A stretch of DNA of 64,000 bases from CAVWDU01 sp963753815 (GTDB lineage: Bacteria > Pseudomonadota > Gammaproteobacteria > Pseudomonadales > Halieaceae), in NCBI GenBank assembly GCA_963753815.1, contig CAVWDU010000004.1, positions 186,001 to 250,000 of the forward strand, written 5' to 3'. Positions 27,164-35,589 of the stretch are shown piece after piece. Below the pieces are notes generated by a model. That model made no database searches. It was given only the letters and a program-made list of their open reading frames with translations, and had not been told where the DNA came from. The position numbers and the translations under genes were made by a program. How positions within the stretch are numbered: the stretch's first letter is position 1; each line of letters begins with the position of its first letter.

Positions 27164-28867
27164 TCAGCCGGCGTCGGCGAGATCCAGTGAGTCCTGCAAC
27201 TCCCGCTTGACGAACTTGCCGCTGGCATTGCGTGGCAGGGGGTCGTTCAGTACCCAGATGTAGCGCGGAATCTTGTAGGCGGCGAGGTGCTCCTTGCAGA
27301 AGTCCCGCAGTTCGCTGGCGCTCACCTCGACGCCCGGCGCGGGATAGACGGCGGCGCCCACTTCCTCTCCCAGGCGTTCGTCTGGCACCGAGAATACGCT
27401 GCATTCCGCGATGCCCGGGTGGCGGTGAATCACCCACTCGACCTCTGAGCAGTAAACATTCTCCCCGCCCCGCAGCACCATATCCTTGGCGCGGTCGACC
27501 AGGTAGATGAAATTATCGCTGTCGATATAGCCGATGTCGCCGGTTCGCAGCCAGCCGTCCACGATAGCTTCGGCGGTGGCCTCCGGCCGGTTGAGGTAGC
27601 CCTTGATCACCTGCGCGCCGCGAACGCATATTTCACCGGTTTCACCGGTTGGCAGGTCGTTGCCGTCGCCGTCGATCACCTTGAGGTCGAAGACCGGGAG
27701 CAGTCGCCCGGCGCTTGTGGGTTTATCAGTGAGAAAGAACCCGGTGGAGGTGCTGATGACCCCGCAGGTCTCGGTCATGCCATAGCCCTGCCCCGGCTGG
27801 GTGCCCCGACCGGCCCCCTTGATCTTGCCGACCAGGTCCGGCTGCACAGCCGCGCCGCCGCCGTTGAGGGCGCTGAGCGAGGAGGTGTCCCGGGTCGCGA
27901 AATCCGGATGGTTGATGATTTCCCGGCTCATTACCGGCACGCCGCTGAAAACCGTGATTTTTTCCTCCTCGATGAGCCGCAGGGCCTCGCCCGCATCCCA
28001 CTTGTGCATGTGGACGAGTTTGCCACCGGCAATGGTCGCGGTCTGGGCGAGACAGTTGTTTGCGGTGACGTGAAACAACGGTGTGGCGACGATGGAGGCC
28101 ATCTGGGAACCGCCCGCCGCCAGCGGGTTGGGGGGCTCCTTGCCCTGCAGCCTGGCCTGCGTACCGGCCTGGGACAGGGAGCCGAACATGACACTGAACA
28201 GGTTATTGACGCAACCCCGGTGGGTGAGCTGTGCCCCCTTCGGCCGGCCCGTCGTGCCCGAGGTGTAGAAAATACAGGCGTCGTCGTCGGGGTCGATGGT
28301 GGCGGGGGGCATCACCGGTTCGGCGGCGAGCACATCGCTCCAGGGCGTCGCCCACTCCGGGACATCATCCACCCTCACAGCGACAATCCGCAGGTCTGGC
28401 AGCGCGCCGCGAATTTCGGCGACGCGCGCCAGACGCTCGCTGTCGCAGATGATCATCCTGGCGCCGGAATCACTGAGGCCGTACTCGAGTTCCTCGGGGA
28501 CCCACCAGGCGTTGATACCGACTGAAACGGCGCCGATGCAACTGATGGCCCAGTAGCAGAGCATCCACTCGGGGTAGTTGCGCATCGCGATGGCGACCCG
28601 GTCGTTCGGCCCGATGCCGTTGGCGACCAGCCAGTTGGCGATCCTCGCAACTTCCTCGTGGGCCTGGGTGTAGGTCCAGCGTTCGTCACGGTAGACCAGG
28701 TAGTCAGCCTCGCCGTGTCCGGCTGTGTTGAGCCACACATCGCGAAGGGAATCGGGTGCCATCGCCCAGGCCTTGACTGTCTGCCCGCCGACGTTCACCT
28801 CGGTCACATTGAACATTTGTCCCGGTGCCGTCATTCCGGCAATGGTTTCCTGAAGTTCTTTGTACAC
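27164..28867 (-). CDS. Acyl-CoA synthetase (AMP-forming)
   Basis: The product (about 567 residues) is a class I adenylate-forming CoA ligase. Signatures are the P-loop YTSGTTGRPKGAQLTHRG, GYGMTETCG, the GWLRTGDIGYID hinge region, AKDMVLRGGENVYCSEVE and the terminal catalytic Lys in PRNASGKFVKREL. GTG 28867 is preferred over ATG 28912 because AGGAG lies seven to eight bases upstream. The substrate (medium/long-chain or aromatic acid) cannot be told. It is convergent with the AraC gene and follows the minus-strand flavoprotein by under 100 bp. Confidence 0.9.
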   Translation of the reverse strand: MYKELQETIAGMTAPGQMFNVTEVNVGGQTVKAWAMAPDSLRDVWLNTAGHGEADYLVYRDERWTYTQAHEEVARIANWLVANGIGPNDRVAIAMRNYPEWMLCYWAISCIGAVSVGINAWWVPEELEYGLSDSGARMIICDSERLARVAEIRGALPDLRIVAVRVDDVPEWATPWSDVLAAEPVMPPATIDPDDDACIFYTSGTTGRPKGAQLTHRGCVNNLFSVMFGSLSQAGTQARLQGKEPPNPLAAGGSQMASIVATPLFHVTANNCLAQTATIAGGKLVHMHKWDAGEALRLIEEEKITVFSGVPVMSREIINHPDFATRDTSSLSALNGGGAAVQPDLVGKIKGAGRGTQPGQGYGMTETCGVISTSTGFFLTDKPTSAGRLLPVFDLKVIDGDGNDLPTGETGEICVRGAQVIKGYLNRPEATAEAIVDGWLRTGDIGYIDSDNFIYLVDRAKDMVLRGGENVYCSEVEWVIHRHPGIAECSVFSVPDERLGEEVGAAVYPAPGVEVSASELRDFCKEHLAAYKIPRYIWVLNDPLPRNASGKFVKRELQDSLDLADAG

Positions 28868-28962
28868 GCATGATCTCCTGCGGGCTGGTGCCTCGATGGA
28901 CGGTGGGCGCATTGTACTGAGGTTTCGGATTTCTTGGCCAGTGGCCGGTCATCCTGCAGCGC

Positions 28963-30188
28963 TCAGACCAGGAGCTTCAGGCTGAGCTGCCGCTGCAGTG
29001 CCGTGAGCGAACGCGCCGTCGGCCAGGCCAGTCGGCGCAGGGCCAGCTCGCCGCGCCCGATCGCCGCCAGTACAGGTGATGGCCCGCGGCGCGCGTCAAG
29101 TTGAGCCATCACCGCTTCGAAGACCAGTTCCTTGCCCGCCGCCAATGCCGGCCCGGCCAGCGCGCATTGCCCGGCGACCAGCATCGCGCTCAGGTCTCCG
29201 AACGAGACCAGCACCGGTTTGGCCGCGGGCCGGTAATCGACGGGGCGGCGGCCGCGTTGTTCACGGCGCAGGTTCCTCGCCACACAGGCGCCCATGTCCA
29301 GTGAGTGATACGCCTGGCGCGCCTGGGGCCTGGGCAAACCGGCCGCATCACCGGCGACGTAGACACCCTCGCACAGCGCGCTGCGCAGCGTGCTATCGAC
29401 CGCTGCCCACGCCCCCTCTCGCGCCAGGCCGCAGCGGGCCAGCCATTCCGGGGGCGCGGGGCCGCCGGTCCAGATCGTCAGGTCGCTGCGCAGTGAGTGA
29501 CCGGATGCGAGGGAGACGGTGCGCGGTGACACCCGCTGCACCGGGTCACCGCAGATCAGGGTTACGGCGTGTGATTTACAGACGTCGCGGATGTGCCCGT
29601 CCAGTGGCGCAGGCTGCTGGGGTAACAGCCGTTCCTGAGCCTCCACCAGGGTGATGGCGAGGCCGCAGTCCGGGCTGCGGTAACGTCGCAGGATTTCGCC
29701 GAGGGCCTCCACGCCCGACAGTCCGCCACCGATGATCACCACCTGTGCCGGGTTGCGACGCTGTGCGAGGGAGGCCAGTCGTTTGCGAATACGGTCGCAG
29801 TCCGCCGCGGATTTGAACGGCAGGCTGTTGCGGGTCACCCCCGGGATGCCGAAAGTGGCGTCCGCGGCGCCGGCAGCCACGACCAGTGAATCGTAGGGGA
29901 GCGGCCGGCCGCGCTCCAGGAGCACCTGTTTCCTCTCCGGGTCTAGGGATTGCACCCGTGCATGGCGGAACCGGTGGCCGAGTGATTCCAGCAGCGGTCG
30001 CAGGGGCAGCTGAACCGCCGGAACGGTTTTTATTCCGGAGATCAGTTCGTGGATATTCGGCAGGAATTCGAAGGCGGACTTCTGGTCGACCAGGGTCACA
30101 TCAAAGTGACGGCGGTCGAGACCCGCACACAGGCGATGCCGGCGAAACCGCCCCCGACCACAACCACGCGCTGCGCGCGGGCGGCCAT
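28963..30188 (-). pseudogene. NDH-2-like FAD/NAD(P) oxidoreductase, frameshifted near its start
   Basis: The body resembles type II NADH dehydrogenase-like flavoproteins, with a second dinucleotide fold at QVVIIGGGLSGVEALGEIL and a C-terminal FAD motif (GVYVAGDAAGLPRPQARQAYHS). The N-terminal FAD-binding fold (RVVVVGGGFAGIACVR, from ATG 30188) is in another frame. Joining the two needs one extra G in the GGG run complementary to 30122-30124, after which the frame reads GLDRRHFDVTLVDQK. Restored, it would be about 408 residues, normal for the family. The start codon overlaps the stop of the CPXCG gene by one base. It is either a recent one-base deletion or a sequencing error in a short homopolymer; the downstream part alone would lack the FAD-binding motif. 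Confidence 0.8.
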
Positions 30189-30376
30189 CAGTCGCTGTCC
30201 CGCAGCAGTTCTAGCACGGGTTCGCCCCCCACACCACTGCGGACCCTCACCTCTATCGGTTGGCAGCAGACCTGGCAGTCTTCGATATAGTCCTGGTCGA
30301 TGTCGCCGTCGTCGACCACCAGTTCGATAGGCTCGCCGCAGTACGGGCAGTTTTCGGTCAGGGACGTGAGGGTCAC
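30188..30376 (-). CDS. CPXCG-motif cysteine-rich protein
   Basis: This 62-residue protein has two Cys pairs, CPYCG and CQVCC, about 20 residues apart with an acidic stretch (DDGDIDQDYIED) between. That is the pattern of the CPXCG cysteine-rich family, probably a small zinc ribbon of unknown function. GTG 30376 is taken as start because conserved-type sequence begins there; the frame remains open further upstream. Its stop codon overlaps the ATG of the flavoprotein gene by one base. Confidence 0.8.
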   Translation of the reverse strand: MTLTSLTENCPYCGEPIELVVDDGDIDQDYIEDCQVCCQPIEVRVRSGVGGEPVLELLRDSD

Positions 30377-30501
30377 GGGATCAGGGTTCCGGTGGCAGGT
30401 GGGAGTCGTTAAGGATACGGCCGTTGTCAGTCCCCAGATTGCCTCCCTACCCGGCAGGAAACGACCGCCGCTCGCCTCGTGGGCGTGGGTAAAGAGGCGT
30501 T

Positions 30502-31671
30502 TCAGAGGCAATCTCGCAGGGCCTGGATATCGCGGTAACGACTGGGAATGTCATCCCGCGGAGCCGCACAGCGCAGGTCGGCCAGCTTGCGCAGCGACTT
30601 CAACAAAACCGGCAGCGGTGGGCCGCTGGCAGTGATGCCGGGGGCGTCGATCAGGCCGCGTCGGCGCGCTGGGTTCTCGATGAATCGGGCCACCAGCTGC
30701 TCGTGATGCTGCACCGCCGTTCTGCCATGGGCTTCGCAGGCGTCGAGAAACAGGGCGACGTTGGTCTTGAACCAGCCGGCGTCGCCATGGCTCTCGCGCT
30801 GGGACAGGAAGCTGTCCAGCAGGCTCTGGCGGCGCATGCAGTCGCGCAGTACGAGCTGGTCTTCCGGCGTCATGAACAGGAACTTGTCCACCAGCAGCTG
30901 TGAGTAGTAGGCGTCGTCCGCCCGGCACAGGCCAAGCAGCAGGTCGATGACGTTGATGCCGGCAAAATCGCCGGCGTTGGCGCCGCGGTATTCGTGCAGG
31001 CCGACCCGGTGGGGCTTGTAGTAAGGCCGCACGCAATAGAAAAATCGATCGACGTCCAGCTGATCGAACAGACCGGTGTTGGAAGCCACCACGGCCTTGA
31101 GTGCCTCCGTGGCGACTGCCAGCAGATCCGCTGTGACAGGGTGTGACACCCCCAGGGGAAGGGTGCGCCGCAGCGCCTCGGCCGCCCGGATGTAGTGGAG
31201 CGCGGCGCGGGTATTGTAGGTGATGAACAGGTCTTCGTCGGCCAGTGAGGTGAAGGTCCGGAAAACGCCGGCCCGGGCCAGGTTGTGGGTTTCCAGGTGG
31301 GCCGAGGCGAAGCGTGGCACCACGCCCAGCGACGCGCCGAGTTGCATGGCCAGCGCCGAGGCCTCCGTGAGCGGGGACCGGGTTTCGCGCGACGGCTCGG
31401 TGAGGCCATGGCGCCGGCAGGCCGCCATGTAAAAGCCGACGTTACCGAGCAGCTCGAATCCCGCCTCGAAGCCTTCGTCGGTATTGCCCTCCCTGAGCAA
31501 CTCCACGATGTAACTCCGGCCACTCTCCAGCAGCTCCTGTTTCAGGTCCTCGCCGACGCCGTCGACGAGTTCCGGGTTCTCCCGGGCAAAGTACAGCGCC
31601 TCCAGCTCAGTATTCAGGGTGACGAAGTCTCCCCGTATCCAGTGGTCGAATTGCTCCGTGTTAGCGGTCAT
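30502..31671 (-). CDS. PrnB-like protein (IDO/TDO-type haem enzyme superfamily)
   Basis: The 389-residue protein resembles the monodechloroaminopyrrolnitrin synthase PrnB family (DUF1864), relatives of indoleamine/tryptophan dioxygenases that bind haem in an all-helical fold. The most distinctive stretch runs from FYCVRPYYKPHRVGLHEYRG through ANAGDFAGINVIDLLLGLC and LVDKFLFMTPEDQ. PrnB rearranges 7-chlorotryptophan in pyrrolnitrin synthesis, but no PrnA, PrnC or PrnD gene is nearby, so the reaction here must differ or be unknown. ATG 31671 is preferred because AGGAGG lies five bases upstream; the frame is open further up to 31803. It lies downstream of an MFS transporter and upstream of the CPXCG/flavoprotein pair. 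The assignment rests on memory of family motifs. Confidence 0.68.
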   Translation of the reverse strand: MTANTEQFDHWIRGDFVTLNTELEALYFARENPELVDGVGEDLKQELLESGRSYIVELLREGNTDEGFEAGFELLGNVGFYMAACRRHGLTEPSRETRSPLTEASALAMQLGASLGVVPRFASAHLETHNLARAGVFRTFTSLADEDLFITYNTRAALHYIRAAEALRRTLPLGVSHPVTADLLAVATEALKAVVASNTGLFDQLDVDRFFYCVRPYYKPHRVGLHEYRGANAGDFAGINVIDLLLGLCRADDAYYSQLLVDKFLFMTPEDQLVLRDCMRRQSLLDSFLSQRESHGDAGWFKTNVALFLDACEAHGRTAVQHHEQLVARFIENPARRRGLIDAPGITASGPPLPVLLKSLRKLADLRCAAPRDDIPSRYRDIQALRDCL

Positions 31672-31907
31672 CGCTGCCTCCTGTGGGCACCCGGCCGGCG
31701 CCATCGACAGTCTCCCGCGTCGTCGCCTCGATTTCACCCTACGGTGATTGACAGGCTCTGACAAGCGTTTCAGTGCGCGTGCAACCGCTGAGGTAGCGAG
31801 CACGACGGCGGCAGATAAGCGCTCGGTGCGGCGGGCCGACAGACAGCCGGCCTCGCGGGCAGTAGTGCCGGCGCGGTGGCTGCTGGCGAGGAGCGGAGCG
31901 GCTGCAA

Positions 31908-33113
31908 TCAGGGCACCGCCTGCGATGCCGACAGGGCCTTCAGCCGTTCCCGTTTTATCGCCCGGTGGTGGGCGATGAGCGGGATGAGTACGAACAGATA
32001 AGAGGCGATGAACAGTGCCATACCGGCATGAATGACACGGGCGTAGTCTCCCTCGGTGAGCAGTGACGCGGCAAACGCGGGACCGACGGCGAGTCCCAGC
32101 ATCTGTGCGGCCACCGCATACACCACGACCCTGCCATGGCGGTCGAAGCTGGCCATGGCGGCGAGCAGAAACGGGTGGGTCATGTTCCAGGCGAAGTTAT
32201 AGACGCAAACGGTCACCGTGTACACCAGGGCCGAAAACGGGTTGAGCAGCCAGGCCAGTACCGCGCTGCCGCCGAGGATGCCCAGGGCCAGTGGCACGGA
32301 CCTACCGAGACGCCGTCCCGCGATGGCGGCCGTAAACGCACCGGCAATACCGAGTAACTGTGACAGCATAAGGCCGTTTGCGACGGACTGCTCGGCCACG
32401 CCGCCGTCTAGCCCGATCAGGAAAAGGTACGCCCAGATCACCCCCTGCCCGAAGAAGTAGGTGAACATCGCGGCAATCGCAAGCCCGCGCATGCCCGCAC
32501 CGAGGTCCACCGCATCGGCCTCCACCTGCAGGTGCTCTTCTCCGGAAGCTGGGAGGTACGGCACACAGAACCAGCCGCTGGCTCCCAGCGCGGCAAAAAA
32601 CAGCAGTACCCCGACCATGCCCACCTGTTCGAGCGCGGTCGGCATGACCCACAGTCCCAGCGCCCCGTAAGTCAGCACACCCATGATCAGCAAGCCGAAG
32701 TTGCGGTCGGTGAGTCGGGTCAGGCCGATGATGGTAAACGTGAGGGAAATCAGTCCGCCCGACCCCAGGCCCACCAGGAACCGGGTTACGGTGAAGGGGA
32801 TCAGTGAGTCGGTGGCCAGCGATGCCAGATTGCCGGCGGCAAAACCAGCCAGCGACCAGCGCAGGATGCGCTGCCAGTCGAAGTGGTGGCCGCCCAGTGC
32901 GAGCAGTACCGTGGTAATGGCGATGCCCCAGACCTCGGCGGAGGCGATGTAACCTGCCTGCTGTTCGCTGAACCCATAGAATTCAACCAGGCCCTGGATG
33001 AACCCGGGTTGGACGATGAACACGGCTGCGCCGATTACCGAGAGGTAAATGGTCGCCGATAGCGTGGCCCGGCTGTTGACATCTATCGCACCGGACGCCC
33101 GGGGTGTTTGCAT
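31908..33113 (-). CDS. MFS transporter
   Basis: The 401-residue protein has about twelve transmembrane helices in two groups of six, joined by a polar loop (PASGEEHLQVEADAVDLGAG). The pattern of small residues in TRFLVGLGSGGLISLTFTIIG and the central loop mark it as major facilitator superfamily. The direction and substrate of transport cannot be read from sequence. It is the first gene of a minus-strand series with the PrnB-like gene, separated by 236 bp, and is divergent from the LuxR-type remnant. Confidence 0.85.
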   Translation of the reverse strand: MQTPRASGAIDVNSRATLSATIYLSVIGAAVFIVQPGFIQGLVEFYGFSEQQAGYIASAEVWGIAITTVLLALGGHHFDWQRILRWSLAGFAAGNLASLATDSLIPFTVTRFLVGLGSGGLISLTFTIIGLTRLTDRNFGLLIMGVLTYGALGLWVMPTALEQVGMVGVLLFFAALGASGWFCVPYLPASGEEHLQVEADAVDLGAGMRGLAIAAMFTYFFGQGVIWAYLFLIGLDGGVAEQSVANGLMLSQLLGIAGAFTAAIAGRRLGRSVPLALGILGGSAVLAWLLNPFSALVYTVTVCVYNFAWNMTHPFLLAAMASFDRHGRVVVYAVAAQMLGLAVGPAFAASLLTEGDYARVIHAGMALFIASYLFVLIPLIAHHRAIKRERLKALSASQAVP

Positions 33114-33183
33114 GGTAGAACCCGCCTGCTATCGTGCACTGTAGTATGGGCCAGCACGGTTGGCGCGACCATCCGCCGAAAGT

Positions 33184-33530
33184 ATGACAGACTCCAGCAA
33201 CCGGGAAAGCTTCCCCGATCACTTTCAGCGTGAAAGCCTGGAGCTTGTCAACAGGCTGCTGCCGCTGAGTTCGTCCGGTTTTTTTACCTGGTGGGCGCTG
33301 ACATGCGGCACCGGGGTGTGGTCATGCGTGACCTCTCGCCGTTGGTGGATCGGGATTACAGCGAAAATTACCGCCACCTAGACCCGGCCCGTTTCGCAGG
33401 TGAGCAAACTCTGGACGCGGTGCTGGACGAGCAGGTCTCGGAACCCGACCTGTTGCGGTCGCAATACTACCAGGAATTCATGCATCCATTAGGGCAGAGG
33501 CAGCACCATGTTGGGAGATCTCTCGGGTAA
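33184..33530 (+). pseudogene. Truncated, frameshifted LuxR-type regulator remnant
   Basis: The frame from ATG 33184 reads MTDSSNRESFPDHFQRESLE onward and loses sense after a run of seven T (33279-33285). With one more T the frame would continue as FFYLVGADMRHRGVVMRDLSP, then a stretch including DRDYSENYRHLDPARF and YYQEFMHPLG. This looks like the N-terminal sensor part of LuxR-family one-component regulators, but the rest, including the helix-turn-helix, is absent: the frame stops at 33528 inside the start of the SDR gene. Both a one-base loss and a C-terminal deletion are needed to explain it. Family naming is tentative. Confidence 0.6.
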
Positions 33531-34295
33531 GGTAGCCATTGTCACCGGGGCCGGCCAGGGCATCGGCGAGGGCATAGCGACGGTCTTTGCGGCCGCCGGC
33601 GCCTGCGTCGTCGTGGCCACGCGCACAGCGGCGAACGGGCAGGAAACCGTGGACCGGATCGTGGACGCGGGTGGCGATGCGCTGCTGGTACAGTGCGATG
33701 TCGGCACTCGAGCCGCGGTGGAATCCATGGTCGCGGACACCGTCGAGCACTTCGGCCGCGTCGATATCGGTGTCCATAACGCGGCCGTCTATCCGCTGCA
33801 CACGGTGGAAGCACTGTCTGACGAGGTGCTCGATACCACGCTGGCGGTCAACCTCAAGGCCGCGTTCTGGTTGACCCAGGCCTGCCTGCCGCATTTGCGC
33901 GCCCGGGGTGGCGGCCGTTGCTGTTTACCTCCTCGGTCACCGGGCCGCGGGTGGCGATGCCGGGCACGGCGCATTACGCCATGTCCAAGGGCGGGATGAA
34001 CGGTTTCATCCGCACGGCGGCGCTGGAATATGCCCGTGAAAACATCACCGTCAATGGTGTCGAACCTGGCTACATTCTGACCCAGGCGATGGCCGCGCTG
34101 GGAGACGAGGCCGAACTGGCGGCGATGGCCCGATGTATTCCCCAGGGCCACCTCGGTGTGCCGGAAGACATTGCCAACACCATGCTCTTCCTGGCGTCTG
34201 ATGAGGCGCGCTACATCACCGGCCAGACGATCGTCGTGGACGGCGGCTCAACGCTCCCGGAGAGCCAGGTGGTGATGGATGGCTTCTATGACTGA
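33508..34295 (+). pseudogene. Short-chain dehydrogenase/reductase, frameshifted
   Basis: The first half has the NADP-binding motif VTGAGQGIGEG and HNAAV; the second half has the catalytic YAMSKGG and the VNGVEPGYILT and GQTIVVDGG segments of SDR enzymes. The halves are in different frames. At about 33915-33919, CGTTG would need one extra T (CGT TTG CTG TTT) to join ARGGGR to LLFTSSVTGPR. Restored length is about 262 residues, normal for the family. All catalytic residues remain, so a recent mutation or a sequencing error is likely. Its 3' end overlaps the aminotransferase gene, so the pair was probably one transcript. Confidence 0.82.
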
Positions 34296-35589
34296 AACCG
34301 ACCAGCTGCTCGAGCGACGCTTCAAGGTCCTCGGCACGCACTCACCGCTGTTTTACGACGAGCCGCTACAACTGGTGCGCGGGCAGGGCGTCTGGGTCTT
34401 TGATGTGGACGGCAACCGTTATCTCGATGTCTACAATAACGTGCCGCACGTCGGGCACTGTCACCCCCGGGTGGTCGAGGCATTGTGCCGGCAGGCCGCC
34501 ACGCTCAACACCCATACCCGTTACCTGCACGAGAATATCGTGCGGTATGCCGAGCGGCTCACCGGCAAGTTCGACGCGTCCCTGTCGAACGTGATGCTGG
34601 CCTGTACCGGCAGTGAGGCCAACGAGATCGCGCTGCGCATGGCGCGCCACCAGACCGGCGCACAGGGCATCATCGTGACCGATTTTGCCTACCACGGGAA
34701 TACCGAGGCGGTCGCCGAGCTGGGTACCGGTTTCATGCCGGAGGCAGCTGGCTCGAAACGGGTGCGCGGTGTTCCTGTCCCCGACGCCTATCGCGGTTTG
34801 CCCGGGGTGGCGGAGCCGGAGCTTGCAGGCGTGCTGGCAGATCACGTGAAGGCAGCGTGCGATGCGTTCGAAGCCGATGGCAACGGCGTCGCGGGCTTGC
34901 TGGTGTGCCCCGGTTTTGCCAACGAGGGGCTGGTGACGGTCCCGCCCGGTTACCTGGACGAGGCGATCGCGCATGTCCGGCGTGCGGGTGGCCTGTACAT
35001 CGCCGATGAGGTGCAGATGGGCTTTGGCCGCACCGGTCGTCACTGGTTTGCTCACCAGTGGTATGACACCACACCGGATATCGTGACGCTGGGCAAGCCG
35101 ATGGGCAATGGCCACCCGGTGTCCGCTGTCGTCGCCAGCGCTGACCTGGTCGATGCGTTCGGCGAATGGGGCATGTACTTCAACACCTTCGGCGGTAATC
35201 CGGTCTCCTGTGCAGTGGCTCTCGCGGTGCTGGATGTCATCGAGGAGGAGGATCTGCTAGACAACGCGGTCACGGTGGGTGGCCATGTTGCGGGTGGGCT
35301 GCGCGAGTTACAGGCCCGCCATGACGTCATCGGTGACGTGCGCGATATGGGGCTGTTTTTCGCCCTCGAGCTGGTACTCGACCGTGAAACAAAGGCGCCG
35401 GCCACCGCAGCTGCCGCCGAAGTGGTGAACGCCATGCGCCGTCGCGGCGTGCTGATCAGCAAGATCGGGCGCCATGACAATGTCCTCAAAATGCGGCCGC
35501 CCATGCCGTTTGGGCGCGAGCACGGAGACCTGCTGCTGGCCGCGCTCGACGACTGCCTGGCGGCGTGGGAGGCGGGCAGGAATGAGTGA
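34279..35589 (+). CDS. Class III PLP aminotransferase / phospho-lyase
   Basis: The 436-residue fold-type I PLP enzyme has the class III landmarks CTGSEANEIALRMAR, DEVQMGFGRTGRHWFAHQW and the Schiff-base Lys in IVTLGKPMGNGHPVSAVV. It is not a standard omega-transaminase neighbourhood. The following gene is an APH-fold small-molecule kinase overlapping by eight bases, the arrangement of the AGXT2L-type phospho-lyases (ethanolamine-phosphate or 5-phosphohydroxylysine phospho-lyase) with their kinases. That pairing suggests phosphorylation followed by PLP-dependent elimination; the substrate is not shown. AGGTGG lies upstream of ATG 34279; ATG 34288 is also possible. Confidence 0.87.
   Translation: MASMTETDQLLERRFKVLGTHSPLFYDEPLQLVRGQGVWVFDVDGNRYLDVYNNVPHVGHCHPRVVEALCRQAATLNTHTRYLHENIVRYAERLTGKFDASLSNVMLACTGSEANEIALRMARHQTGAQGIIVTDFAYHGNTEAVAELGTGFMPEAAGSKRVRGVPVPDAYRGLPGVAEPELAGVLADHVKAACDAFEADGNGVAGLLVCPGFANEGLVTVPPGYLDEAIAHVRRAGGLYIADEVQMGFGRTGRHWFAHQWYDTTPDIVTLGKPMGNGHPVSAVVASADLVDAFGEWGMYFNTFGGNPVSCAVALAVLDVIEEEDLLDNAVTVGGHVAGGLRELQARHDVIGDVRDMGLFFALELVLDRETKAPATAAAAEVVNAMRRRGVLISKIGRHDNVLKMRPPMPFGREHGDLLLAALDDCLAAWEAGRNE

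Noticed and set aside
35474..35581. N-terminal extension of the kinase into the aminotransferase gene
   Set aside because: The residues before ATG 35582 are a shadow of the aminotransferase codons; the kinase-like sequence begins at MSDFYRLD.
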